DNA from: Eleusine coracana subsp. coracana
Taxonomy: Eukaryota > Streptophyta > Magnoliopsida > Poales > Poaceae
NCBI GenBank assembly: GCA_032690845.1
Contig: CM064424.1
Location: 32,598,228 to 32,662,227 of the forward strand
Direction of reading: 5' to 3'
DNA: 64,000 nucleotides
Made by a program: the position numbers and the translations under genes. This document shows positions 1 to 11,340 of the stretch, piece by piece. Each line of letters begins with the position of its first letter. Position 1 is the first letter of the stretch. The notes under the pieces are model-generated. The model saw nothing but the letters and a program-made list of their open reading frames with translations. It was not told where the DNA came from and ran no database searches.

Positions 1-1006
1 TACAAGGACCGCACGATTACGACGTCGTTTGCAACATAATACTCAAGGTATGGGTGGTTTCCATAACTACAATCATCGTCCATATGGTAACTATGCTCCA
101 GATGACTTGTATGCTAAAATTAAGTTTTCAATTCCTTCGTTTTCGGGTCAGTACGATGGTGATGTTTATCTTGATTAGGAGATGACTGTAGAACAAAAAT
201 TTAATGCCCACCTTGTTCCTGAACAACATAGAGTTAGACAAGCTACTAGTGAGTTTAAGGACTTTGCTATTGTTTGGTGGAGTGGTCTAGCTGCTGAAAC
301 TGATTTGCCTACTACTTGGGAAGAACTTAAGGTAGCAATGCGTGGTCGTTTTGTTCCCCCTTCTTTTTATAGAGAGATTCGTAATAAACTGTAGCGTTTA
401 GAACAAGGAGATAAAACTTTTCAGGAGTACTTTAGTGAGCTTCAGAAGGGTTTGATTCGTTGTGCTGTAGTTGAAAAAGTAGAGGATCAGATTTGTCGCT
501 TTTATTCTGGTTTAAGAAAAGAAATTCAGGACATCCTTGATTATAAAGAATATTATACCCTCACCTAGTGTTTCCAGTATGCTATGCTTGCAGAGAAAGA
601 ATCACAGGGACTTTTCCAGGCTTTTGAGGAGTACAACAAGTCAAGGAACTTTGGGGCTTTGGGGCTGCCCAGGCCATCTTTCTGGCCGTCCCCACCAGCA
701 GCTACCAAGGGAACCAGTGTTGTTTCTGCAGCCCCAAGATCAGCCCCTGCACCTTCTACACGCTCTGGTAAACTTTCTGTGCAGGTACCAGCTAGTAGTG
801 CCTCCTCTGTTGCTTCGACAGGGCGCACTACAGGGATTCAGTGCCACCACTACCATGGACTTGGTCATGTGTAGAAAGATTGTCAAAGTAGGCGGGCATA
901 TGTGGCGACAAACGATGGCGGTTACATGAGCACCTCCGATGTGGAGGATGAGGAGGAGGACGTCGCTGCCACCAGTAGTGACCTCGTCCTTTGAGGCGGA
1001 GACACC
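1..1006 (+). pseudogene. gag remnant of CRM-like copy A
   Basis: This would encode the capsid/nucleocapsid polyprotein that packages element RNA. The retrotransposon gag core is visible around 120-560, including the WWSGLA and FVPPSFYREIRNKL stretches. A serine/proline-rich linker follows, then a single zinc-knuckle remnant near 840-880 whose second Cys reads Tyr (CHHY here, CHHC in copy B). In-frame stops lie near 177 (TAG where copy B has TGG), 392, 566, 872 and 993. An acidic stretch follows the knuckle (about 930-1000), as is usual before the protease. It lies directly upstream of the protease in the same element. Confidence 0.85.
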
Positions 1007-1774
1007 ATGGGATACATGAACATTATTGTTCAACGTGTCCTTAGCACACAAGTTCATCAGCCTGAGATGATGCAGCGCCACAACTTGTTCCAGATTTTCT
1101 TCGTCATCAAGAACCGCCGAGCACGTGTCATCATTGATGGAGGGAGCTGCAATAACTTGGTGAGTTCTGATGTGGTCAACAAGCTTGCTTTGACCACACG
1201 TCCACATCCATATCCGTACTACATTCAGTGGTTAAACGACTCTGGCAAAGCTAAGGTAATACAAACTTGTAGACTTCCTTTTTCCATTGGTTCTTATGTG
1301 GATTCTGTTGATTGTGATGTCGTGCCCATGCAAGCGTGTTCACTTTTATTGGGTAGACCTTGGGAATTTGATAATGATGCTATACACCATGGTAGAAGTA
1401 ATAAGTACACTTTTATGCATATAGGAACTAAAATTACTTTGTTACCAATGACCCATGCGGAAATTGTACAAGCTGATTTAGAAAGAGCTGCTAGTTTGAA
1501 AAATAAAGGTTCTGAAATTCAACAACCTGTTAATTCTAATTCTATACCTAGTAATGTTAATGATTCTTCATGTTCTACGAGTGCTGGAATTAAATTACAA
1601 GGTCGTTCATGTCTTGCAACAAAATCTGAGCTTGCTGAAATTTCTGATAATGATGATATTTGCTATGCTTTGATATGCAAAGAAGCTTTGTTTTCGCTTG
1701 ATGATATTGCTTCTAGTGCTATGTCTCCTGCTGTCACTAACCTTTTGCAAGAGTATGAGGATGTTTCCAGCTGA
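1007..1774 (+). pseudogene. aspartic protease region of copy A pol
   Basis: Aspartic protease would cleave the gag-pol polyprotein. The active-site triad region reads IIDGGSCNNL, followed by a conserved 'LLLGRPWEFD' block about 80 residues later; both are typical of gypsy proteases with a DGGS-type site. The reading frame is open for 255 codons and then ends early, because a short T deletion near 1760-1765 relative to copy B shifts the frame just before the reverse transcriptase. The C-terminal 100 residues are a low-complexity linker. Copy B carries the same domain at 41761-42540. Confidence 0.85.
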
Positions 1775-3090
1775 GATACCCCCAGGATTGCCACCTTTGA
1801 GAGGGATTGAGCATCAAATTGATTTGATTCTGAGTGCTACTTTGCCAAACCGTGCTACTTATAGGACTAGTCCTGAGGAGACTAAGGAGATACAATGACA
1901 AGTTCAAGACCTTTTGGATCGTGGGTATGTTCATCAATCACTTAGTCCTTGTGCTATTCCTGTACTTTTAGTTCCTAAGAAAGATGGTACTTGGCGTATG
2001 TGTGTAGATTGTAGAGCCATTAATAATATTACTGTTAGGTATCGTCATCCTATTCCTATGCTAGACGACATGCTTGATGAGTTATGTGGTGCTATAATTT
2101 TTACTAAAATTGATTTGCGTAGTGGCTACCATCAAATTAGAATGAAACTTGGAGATGCATGGAAAACAACTTTGAAAACCAAATTTGGATTATATGAGTG
2201 GTTAGTAATGCCTTTTGGTTTAACTAATGCACCTAGTACTTTCATGCACTTGATGAATGAGGTTTTAAGAGCTTTCATTGGCAAATTTGTGGTAGTTTAC
2301 TTTGATGATATCTTGATTTATAGCAAATCCATATATGAACATATGAATCATTTACGTGCTGTTTTTTATGCTTTACGAGATGCACGTTTATTTGGTAACC
2401 TTGAGAAGTGCACCTTTTGCACGGATCGAGTCTCTTTTCTTGGCTATGTGTGACTCCACAGAGAATTGAGGTGGATGAGGTGAAGATTGAAGCCATAAAG
2501 AGCTGGCCTGTACCAAAAACTATCACACAGGTGAGGAGTTTTCTTGGTCTTGCAGGTTTCTACCACTGCTTTGTCAAAGATTTCAGCACCATTGCTGCAC
2601 CTTTGCATGAGTTGACAAAGAAGGGCATTGATTTCCATTGGAGTAAGGTACATCATGAGTCTTTTGATGCTTTGAAGGATAAACTTACACATGCACCATT
2701 GCTGCAATTACCTAATTTTGATAAGATTTTTGAGCTTGAATGTGATGCTAGTGGTATAGGCATTGGTGGTGTTTTGATGCAAGATAGTAAACCTGTTGCA
2801 TACTTTAGTGAGAAAATTACTGGGCCTGTTTTGAATTACTCCATGTATGATAAGGAATTGTATGCACTTGTACGTTGTTTAGAGACGTGGCGTCATTATT
2901 TGTTGCTCAAAGAATTTGTTATTCATTCTGATCATGAATCACTTTAGTATATTCGTTCTAAATGTAATTTGAACCATAGACATGCTAAATGGATTGAGTT
3001 TATTGAGTCTTTTCCTTACATTATTAAACATAAGAAAGGGAAGGACAATGTGATCGCTGATGCTTTATCTAGGCGCTATACTTTATTGTC
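1775..3090 (+). pseudogene. reverse transcriptase and RNase H region of copy A pol
   Basis: RT/RNase H would convert element RNA to cDNA. RT motifs seen are [12 protein letters not shown] (about 1990), [10 protein letters not shown] (about 2110), [14 protein letters not shown] (about 2205) and the catalytic box [11 protein letters not shown] (about 2290). After a one-base frameshift at about 2450, the thumb/connection segment reads FLGLAGFY. RNase H follows with an [10 protein letters not shown] block (about 2740) and a YDKELYALV block. Breaks are a TGA near 1897, the 2450 frameshift, and a TAG near 2945 where copy B has AAG. All RT catalytic aspartates remain. Confidence 0.88.
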
Positions 3091-4606
3091 TCAACTTGAT
3101 TGTAGAATTTTTGGACTTGAGGTAATTAAAGAACAATATGTTGCTGATGTTGATTTTAAGGATGTATTGCTGCATTGTAAAGAAGGTCGTGCATGGAATA
3201 AATTTATGTTGGATGATGGATTCTTGTTTAGAGCTAACCGCCTATGCATTCTAGTTGGTTCCGTTCGTCTTTTATTGTTACAGGAGGCGCATGGAGGTGG
3301 ATTGATGGGTCATTTTGGTGCCAAGAAGACGGAGGATATTTTGGCCACACACTTCTTTTGGCCAAGGATGAGGAAAGATGTTGAGCGCTTTGTTGCTCGC
3401 TGCACTACATGTCAAAAAGCTAAGTCTCGCTTGAATCCACATGGTTTATACATGCCACTTCCTGTTCCTTCTATTCCTTGGGCGGATATTTCTATGGACT
3501 TTGTTTTAGGACTGCCTAGGACTAAGAGGGGGAGTGATATTGCTGATCTCTTTTTCAAAGAAATTATTCGTTTGTATGGTATGCCTTCTACTATTGTTTC
3601 AGATCGTGATGCAAAATTCATGAGTCACTTTTGACGCACGCTTTGGAATAAGTTGGGTACAAAGTTATTGTTTTCTACAACTTGTCACCCACAAACTGAT
3701 GGACAAACTGAGGTGGTGAACTGCATTTTGGGTACTATGTTGAGAGCTATTTTGAAGAAAAATTTGAAGCAATGGGAAGAATGTTTGCCTCATGTTGAGT
3801 TTGCATATAATCGGGCAACATATTCTACTACCAAGGTAAGTCCTTTCAAAGTAGTGTATGGTTTTGATCCCCGTACTCCACTTGATATACTTCCTCTACC
3901 TATTCATGAGAGAGTTCATGTTGATGCTAAGGAACGTGCTGAATTTATTTTGAAAATGCATGAGACCACTAGACTTAGCATTGAAAAGCTGAATGACAAG
4001 TATAAAATTGCTGGTAGTAAAGGTAGAAAAGAAGTAAAACTTGATGTAGGAGATTTAGTATGGTTACACTTGAGAAAAGATAGATTTCTAGATTTGAGAA
4101 AGTCTAAATTAATGCCTCGAGCTGATGGTCCTTTTAAAATAATTGAGAAGATTAATGATAATGCATACAAACTTGAGTTGCCTCCCGAGTTCGGGGTTAG
4201 TCCTACTTTTAATATTTCAGATTTGAAACCATACTTGGGAGAAGAGAATGAGCTTGAGTCGAGGACGACCCCACTTCAAGAGGGGGAGGATGATGAGGAC
4301 ATCACTCCTAAGGATACATGCAACACTCCTCCAATCCTGGACTTGCAAGGTCCAATGACTAGAGCTCGTGCACGACGAATAAATTTAGAGGTGAGCTCGT
4401 TCCTACGTTTTTCATTATATGTCACTTTTGAGAATGGTTTGCTACCTAATAATTATATTATAATTAGGAACCATGGAGAGGACCAGGAGATGATGGGAGA
4501 AGAACTTGGAGACGTGGAGGACCAGCAAGGATGTGGAAGCCAAGGTGGAGGCCCAACCAAAACCGACTTCGAGTCTGTTTCGGGGCTCAGGACCAGTCTG
4601 CACTAA
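3091..4606 (+). pseudogene. integrase region of copy A pol, running into the LTR
   Basis: Integrase would insert the cDNA. The zinc-binding region (H...H...CTTCQKAK) is at about 3290-3420. The core follows, with aspartates in DISMDF (about 3490) and SDRDAKF (about 3602) and glutamate in DGQTEVV (about 3700). Copy A lacks about 78 bases of core between GSD and IADLF that copy B has (44291-44370); the loss keeps the frame. A TGA stops the frame near 3633. The C-terminal part (3920-4290) has the basic-aromatic fold expected before the chromodomain-like tail, and the frame continues through the LTR start to a TAA at 4604-4606. Confidence 0.87.
4279..4290 (+). other. polypurine tract of copy A
   Basis: The purine run AGAGGGGGAGGA abuts the TG of the 3' LTR. 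This is where plus-strand DNA synthesis would be primed. It overlaps the coding frame. Copy B has an equivalent tract at 45100-45112. Confidence 0.85.
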
Positions 4607-5212
4607 AACAGATGTCCAGGACACATAGGGACTCGGATTTGGACGTTCTACATATGCACGGAAAGATAAGAAGAAGACCTTTCTAATGCCACCGGTCTCA
4701 TATCAAAATTCATCAGGAGTCATCGGTAATCGTCAAAACAATAGAGGGTCCAGAATCTGTTTCGGTGCTGCGTCGCTTGTTTTTAGCCTTTGGGCTTTGT
4801 ATCTAGTTGAGCCCAATTAGGGGTGCATCCAGAGGGTCTTGCACGACCCTAGAGTCTTCATATACAGCCGCAACCGCACCATTAGGGTTTGGATTTTGCG
4901 TAGATTATTCTGTTCATAACAATTTCACCGTCATCACGGTTTGTGAGACCCCAACATCGTGAGATTCATAATACATCTGTACTTGTGTTGCCTTCTTCTT
5001 TGTTCTTTCTTGTGTTCTTGATACTCAGGCAGGGATTAGCCTTCTCGGTGAGGTCAATCATTTTAGGATGGTTGATAACCAGAGGAGACGTCGTGCTATG
5101 ATTGCGGGGTTTAGAATATGCTGTTCTGAAGCCGGATCGATTTGTGTGTCGCCTCCGACCAAATCAATATATCCAGAACCTTTCAGAAGATCGGGAACCC
5201 TTGTCCACATCA
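4291..5212 (+). repeat. 3' LTR of CRM-like copy A (922 bp)
   Basis: It starts TGATGAGGACATCAC and ends CCACATCA, giving inverted TGATG/CATCA ends. It matches the two LTRs of copy B (38399-39319 and 45113-46034) end to end. The start is fixed by the adjoining polypurine tract, and the end by comparison with the copy-B 5' LTR, where the primer-binding site begins. The first 315 bases hold the end of the pol frame. The TATA-like position is ATATACA (about 4859) where copy B has TATAAAG. Confidence 0.88.
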
Positions 5213-6990
5213 ATTGCCTGCTGCCAGGTGGACTAGAGTCTCCATGTCGCCATGTAGGCCAAGCACTAGCACACTTCCTTAGGTGTGCGGCCAGGAGATC
5301 ACTACGAGGCTTTTCCAAAGGTTCTCCCAGTACATGCTAGCCACTAAGGTTCCACTCTCGTCCATAAGTGTTAGCCCATCAACAAGCAGCTAATCACCCC
5401 AGGAGCCCCCTCTTGAGCCATTCGGACACAAGGATAGTCCTCTTGAGTTCCATTCCCCGCTCCACCAAAATGCTACACCGACACTGGGAGAACTCCTAAT
5501 TAATCAGCCAAGCTATTCCATAGTAGCCTTGTGATGGCACTATTGTCCTGGGTCATCACTCCAAGAACCGGTTCCTAGGATCTACAACAAGCCTACCACC
5601 ACCAACCATGTGCCCACGGCACCACATCCATTCCATCCGGCTTATATAGATCCCTAAGCCATGTTGCTAAAAGAATTACTAATCATTTCCCACATGATAA
5701 CATTCATTAGTCAAGATTAATATTAACCCCTCATCCCGTAAGCAACCTAAACATTATCTACCCATAACCAACCAACCAACTAGTTCAAGGCGACAAGGAA
5801 AAGGATAAAACAATTCTAGGAATACCCTAACCATAGGTTCCCAATCAATTGACACAAGCATGCAATTCTATAATAAACATTATAATAGGTACAATATGCA
5901 TCAAGGACACTTGCCTGGAAATGGATGTTGCTACTCAAGTCTTCAATTCACGCTCTTGTGATTCCAGGATCAACACGTTTCTCTAATCAATGTCACGCAG
6001 GCACGACATGCACACAATCATATAAAGAAACTAAGAAATAGTACACCAAACAATAATAAAATACTTCAAAATCAATCATAAAAGATAGTACGCATTGCTG
6101 TAATTGCGTGAGTGCAAGAATAATCTAAATCAGAGTTATGAGTAAAATTTACGAAGGTTTAAAGGTGCAGGGTTAAAATAATAAACTTAGCAAATTACTG
6201 TAAGACAGTATAATTAAATAATATTAATCAATACGATCACGTTGGTGCAAGAATTACTTAAATCTGGGTTATGGTTGAAAAGTTATGAAGGCTTGAAGTT
6301 TTAGGGCTAAAATAGTGAAAACAGGTAGGTTTAGGGACTTAAAAGTAATTTTAGAAAAGTATAGGGACTTAATTGTAAAGTAACAGGTTGAAAATATACT
6401 TGGTGAAAAATTTAGGGTCAAAAATGTAATTAATTAAAAGCACAAGGGCCTAAATGTAAAAGGCTAGGAGCAATATATAATTAAAAATAAGTACAAAGGT
6501 GTTTTTATAAAATTACATGGCTAAAATATTGCTTAAGAATAGCATAGGGGCTTAATTGTAAAATAATAGGGTGAAAATATAGTTTATGAAAGTTTAGGGA
6601 CAAAAAATGTAATTTATAATAAGCACAGGGACTAAAGTGTAAAAAGATAGGACTAAAATATAATTTAAAATGAGTCTAGGGGTGTTTCTACAAAAATACA
6701 GGGTTAAGATATAATTTCATAAAAGTATAGGGGCTTTTCTATAAAAATACAGTGCTAAAAATAACTATAAACAAGTTCAAGGGCCTAAATATAATTAACT
6801 AGAAGTTCTGCAGGAAATTAGGTTTAAAAAAATCTAGTTTTAAATAACTTCAGGGGCCTAAGCGCAGAAGTGTTAAATTATCCAGAATTAATCGAATTAA
6901 ATTTAAACTAATAATCCTACAAAATTTCGTGGACCGGGTCTGTGGCCCTGTGGACTCGTGGTCCACTGGTCCATGGTGGACCAACTTCAT
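5213..6990. other. AT-rich LTR-like sequence without genes
   Basis: No supported reading frame is present. The left part (5213-6150) contains phrases that resemble antisense gypsy LTR text, such as ACTTGCCTGG near 5910; a similar phrase (GGCTTGCCTGG) occurs in the chromovirus LTR at about 21410. A TATATA (5645-5650) is present. The right part is the quasi-repetitive stretch described separately. It probably belongs to a minus-strand gypsy remnant. I could not find matching LTR ends. Confidence 0.4.
6290..6890. repeat. degenerate short-motif array (GGGACTTAAATGTAA-like)
   Basis: The phrase GGG(A/C)CT(T)AAATGTAA recurs in degraded form near 6333, 6363, 6446, 6546, 6597, 6628, 6729, 6780 and 6853, at irregular spacings of 30-100 bases. 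The intervals hold AT-rich 'CTAAAATATAATTT' filler. It looks like a decayed tandem expansion inside an LTR or untranslated region rather than a satellite, because the period is not constant. Confidence 0.5.
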
Positions 6991-7136
6991 ACCCCTTCGG
7001 GGGATCTAATCCTGGACATTGATCAAGGGATCGAAGATCAAGGGCTACTCTCGATCATGTAGGATCACACTCCCACTCCCCCTAGACCTAAGATCCTCTC
7101 CCCCTTTGGCAACAAGCACCAAAAAGAGGAAAAGAT

Positions 7137-9437
7137 GAACATCTACGCACTCGTGGTCGAAGGAGGTGGTGCAGCAACATCCTCTGTAGGCTCTACGCTG
7201 GGCTGCTCCTGATGTGGATCCCGCTGTGCTCCCTAAGCCTGTGCCGCCTGAGCATCTAGCTGCTCAAAGAAACCAAGGTCTACAAGCGACTCAGACCCAC
7301 TGTCCTGTGTTGCTGGAGTGACCATGGCAGTCTCCTGAGCTGAGGTCTAGAGAAGTAAGAGGTCTGCCACATCCTGCTGTGAGAAACCTCCACAGACAAG
7401 ATCCTCTACTACATGTGGTGTGAGCGTGCTGACTGTAGCAGTAGGAAGGGTAACTGTAGCTGTCTCTAGGGCGGTCTGAGAGTCTGCACGAGTAACGGTC
7501 ACAATGTCAAAGAACAGACTCGTAACCGGTACGTCTAAGAGGTAGAGGGTCTAGTCATTTGTGAAGTAGAAGAGTGTGAGGGAGACACGAACAATGCTGA
7601 CACTGAGAAGGCTAACACAGGAGACAACTGTGCTGAAGAAAGTGTCTGTTCTGCTCCCCCTATCGGTAGAACCCCTGAAAGTGACAATCCGCTACACTAT
7701 GCTGTAATCAAAGCTATGAAGGGTCCTGGCTGAGTCAGCAGCTGCTAGAACTGAACTGGCACTGAAGGCTCTGGCTGGTAACTGGCCTGTCTCTGGGTCA
7801 TCACTGTCACCTGTGTCAATAGAGCAGTAAGTAGTGCAGACAGCTGCCCTCTGAAGCTCTGCCTAATCTCTGATGACCTCCATCATCTGTCGTCTATTCT
7901 CTGAGACACTCTAAATAAACTCTCTAAGCCGTCCTGCAAGTGCTGCCACAGTGACAGCATCCTCAAACTGTGAACCTGTCAGCTGGGGAGGTATTCTTGT
8001 GCTGGCTGACTTAGGAACCACCGTCTCTGGCTGAGCTGCCTGCTCAAGTGGTTCTGGCGGTGACTCCTGCTCCTCCTCTCCTGTCTGCTAGCTGGAGGCT
8101 GACTGTGAACCCCTGGGGACTGTAGGTGCATAGCTGGTGGTCATGCCAGGGAAAGCCTCATACTCCTCCTCAGTCACTAGGCCCATCCTCCTCAAAAGAT
8201 AGCAGATATAGGGACCATAGACCAAGTGACGGCCTCCAACCCTCTCAGAGATCACCTCCTCCATCTCTCCAATCAGAAGGTCTGCCAAGTCAAACGTATG
8301 CCTCCTCAGAATAGCTGCTATAGCCCACTGGTGGAGAAGTGTGAACTTCTCTCTATAGCCAGACCTAGGGATTATAGTCCTGGTGACTATCGCTCTCACC
8401 ACCTTGGCCTCTACAGTGAGTCTCGCAGGCCCTCTGTCAAACCCTAGTGTGTGCGGTGATGGAAAGGCAATCGACACCATCTCGTCTATAGGCATCTTCC
8501 CTCCCTGAGGTATGCGGGGTAGTGCTAGTGTACCATAGGCACTCCTGTAAAGTAGGAAGTCTGTAGATAGGAGTCCTAGGTTATGGATCAGATCCTGTCG
8601 AGTCACACGCTGTGGCTGCCCTCTAAACAAGAACCAGAACTCTAAGCGATCTCTGGCAACCCACAGTGTGACATAGAACTCTAGCACCATATCCTCTCTG
8701 TATTTGTGTGGAGCAATAACCAGATTTGCTAGTCTTGGCAAGTACATGAAGTACTGATCCATGTCTGTGCCGGTGGCCCTCCTCATGGCCTCGTACATCG
8801 TGTACTGCTGCGGCACAAAGAGTCTGTTGTTGCCTCTCAAGCCAAGGTAACGTCTCAGACCCTCTCTGATCCTCCTCTGGAGGCCTGTCCAGTACCTCTC
8901 TCCAGCAGCACGAACCCTAAGGATGTCTGGCTCTCCGGCTGCCTGTACCAGTCTCTGTAGCCTCCTCGTGCACACTGCACAGGTGCACCTTGGGTCTCCT
9001 GCCCGGTGAGCAGTCCTCTAGGGAAGAGTCTGTCCAGCCTCAGTCTCCTCAACCTCCAGCTCCTCAAACTCAGACTCTGATGTCTCCTCCTCTGAATCCT
9101 CCTCCTCAGACTCCTGCTGCCTGGAGGATCCCTACTCCGTAGTTCTCGACGACCTCTCCTGACGAGAAGACGGAGTATGCTGTGTCCACGGTGGCAGAAC
9201 AACTCCAACTGCCAGGGGTGTTGTCCTCTGCCTGGTGCTCCTCCTCAAGCCCTGTGTCCCTTCTGACCGGTCAAGGATGAAGCAAGAACTAGGTATCCTG
9301 CTTGACTGCTCCATGGCACCCAGGTGCCTACCATGTCATCTGGCCCTCTCTGACTCTGGGTCCATTCTCGGTCTCTTCTTGCTCTTTGGCTTCTCAGGCA
9401 TCTTCCCCTTTCCCTTATCCTGACCTGATCCTGCCAT
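7137..9437 (-). pseudogene. retrotransposon accessory ORF ('putative plant transposon protein'-like)
   Basis: A single minus-strand frame runs from ATG at 9437. It gives a Lys-rich N-terminus, an acidic Glu/Ser stretch (about 9060-9125), and then an uninterrupted 295-codon core (8975-8088). A Pro/Glu-rich tail follows with several stops down to about 7137. The core has the character of the DNA-independent accessory proteins found in non-autonomous grass LTR elements: an FLFRG-type block, a GYREKFTLL block, and a 'FDLADLLIGEMEEVI' helix. I assign that family from memory, so treat it as tentative. Stops at about 9132 and 9017 separate the N-terminal parts from the core. No gag or pol is attached. 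Its biochemical role is unknown. Confidence 0.6.
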
Positions 9438-11340
9438 CTGAGTGCTACTGTTGTCATTGCACGCACGTAGGTAAAGGTATGATAAGTATGGATCCTAGTA
9501 CATCTACAAGCAAAGCAATGCTAGGAAAGAATGCGCAATAGAAACCCTAGCACTGAATGAAAGACATGATCACTAGACAAATATGCAAAGTAACAACAGT
9601 GATCGTCGACTATATGTTGTTGGTGCGAGTCATCTAGTGTACAGTCAAAATAATGGCAATTAATTCTAACTGTAGACTAGATAGGAGGCAAACCCTAGTC
9701 ATGCAATTAACAGATAAGTAGGAATTCCATTGCATCCTAGGTTGAGTCAATTAGCTAATTAATGCAACTAAACATGGGTAGTTAATTCAATTGCATCAAT
9801 TAAAGCTAACTACTCGAATTGCTCGAAAATCAGGGCATTAATGATCAAAGGGGTGAATGTCATGATACCCTGAGGAAGAATCAACACACTGAGAAGGACA
9901 AACATCATGAAAGCACTCCAATCACCAAAAAACTCAAAATTGGAAGCTTTTTGACGCCAGTAATGGAGAAAGGACAAACCTTGGCCTAAGATGGGTGGAG
10001 CTCGGCTCTTGGGCTGCCTAAGCATGCGCGCTCGAGGAACAGGGGTAGGGCAGCGGCGCTGGAGCGACGGTGGCGTTGCTTCTCGGCGGTGAGGCGACAG
10101 CGGCTCTGCTATGTGCGGTGCGGGGGCAGCTCGGTCACGGGCACGAGGCGGCGAGGCAGAGCGGCTATGCTAACGCGGGCGTGTGGTGGTGAGGCGGCCC
10201 GATGGTGAGGTCGGGTCGAGGTGCACGGCGGCAGGGTGAGTGACGGCGGAGATTCAACAAGAAGGAATCAACAGTCAGGATCTGGATTGCATCACACGAT
10301 CAACCGAATTGACCGGACGGTCCGCTCACTTCGAGGAGCCTGGAAATCAAGGTTCTAGACAATAGAACTACATGCAGACCGGACTGTCTGGTCTTTGCCG
10401 GGAGAATCGTCCGGTCTCCATTTCTAGTTTCCCGAAGCACTATGTATTGCTACACAGATCGGACTGTGTGGTCATATGACTGGACCGTACGGTCACTTCC
10501 AAAAAAAAATGCTGAGTCAAGGAAATTCTCCATTTTCCAGGTGCCCTCGCCAAACACACAATAAAACACAGCACTTGGAATATAGAGGGAACTCTCAAAC
10601 ACTCATTTTCAAATAGTGGCACTCTATGGCTTTTATATTTTCCGCAAATGCCAAATGAAAGATCGAGCAAATAAGAACCAAGGCAAAAAGAACCAAATGG
10701 GTATGTATGAGCCTTAGTCCATGAACCGCGTGAGTAGATTTAACCTTGGAGTTCATAAGAGCTTGCTCAGTGGGCATGAAGCACAATCCTTTCCTTTGGT
10801 CACACTTACGGATATGTAATCTCATATAGAGCATGAGGCACAAATATCTCCAAATATAACAAGCCTCCTTTGTGTTTCCTATATGATGCATGCAACAAGC
10901 ATTATACATATGCAATGAAGGTAAACATGCCATGTGAATGCAAGCAATTTTAATCAAGACACAAAGGAAACCTAACAATGTCAAGTTTGAACCCCTCTCA
11001 AGCTTACTCACTATAAGCCATACCCTTGCCTTGAGAGAAGCCAAACCACCATCTCAAGCACTCCCCTTTGCTTATAGCTATCTTGAGTGGGTTAGATATT
11101 GACTAATTTTTATGTGTTTTTCTTTTAGTTATTTACACATGCATGGATGCAAAGCATACTAGTCACAAAGGAGTCCTAATTACCATGCAATGCAAGAGAA
11201 AGAAAAACACACTACAACTACCAAAAACAAAACAAACATGGTTAATTCCCTCATGAGTAGATAGGTCGTTGAGGTCCATGTCACTTGTGGTGGACTTCAC
11301 ATGATCTTCATGAAGGCACTCGGTCCACCACCACCACCAT
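9438..11340 (-). other. leader/LTR-like non-coding sequence between accessory ORF and gag
   Basis: No supported coding region is present. On the minus strand, 10260-10020 is a GC-rich leader-like stretch leading toward the accessory ORF start at 9437. The segment 10290-10500 carries several copies of a GACCGGAC(G/T)GTC(C/T)GG-like motif also present at 14270-14560. The 149-codon frame at 10595-11044 shows no domain I recognise and sits in sequence with LTR-like composition. A (A)9 run lies near 10500. Confidence 0.4.

Larger units (their letters stand above)
1..5212 (+). mobile_element. CRM-like Ty3/gypsy retrotransposon, copy A (5' end outside window)
   Basis: The order is gag, protease, reverse transcriptase, RNase H, integrase, polypurine tract and 3' LTR, which is the Ty3/gypsy order. 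Base 1 corresponds to about base 751 of the gag segment of the second copy (near 40751), so the 5' LTR and gag start lie outside the window. The polyprotein frame runs about 315 bases into the 3' LTR, a feature known from CRM (centromeric retrotransposon) chromoviruses; that and the 7.6-kb size of copy B lead me to CRM. The Ty3/gypsy assignment is firm and the CRM clade is inferred. At least seven stops or frameshifts make it non-autonomous. Confidence 0.9.

Noticed and set aside
5068..5340. 90-codon frame at the end of the copy A LTR
   Set aside because: It spans the LTR end and flanking DNA, and the equivalent frame in copy B diverges. It is a chance frame.
10595..11044. 149-codon minus-strand frame rich in Cys and His
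   Set aside because: No spacing fits a zinc finger, and the region otherwise looks like LTR leader.
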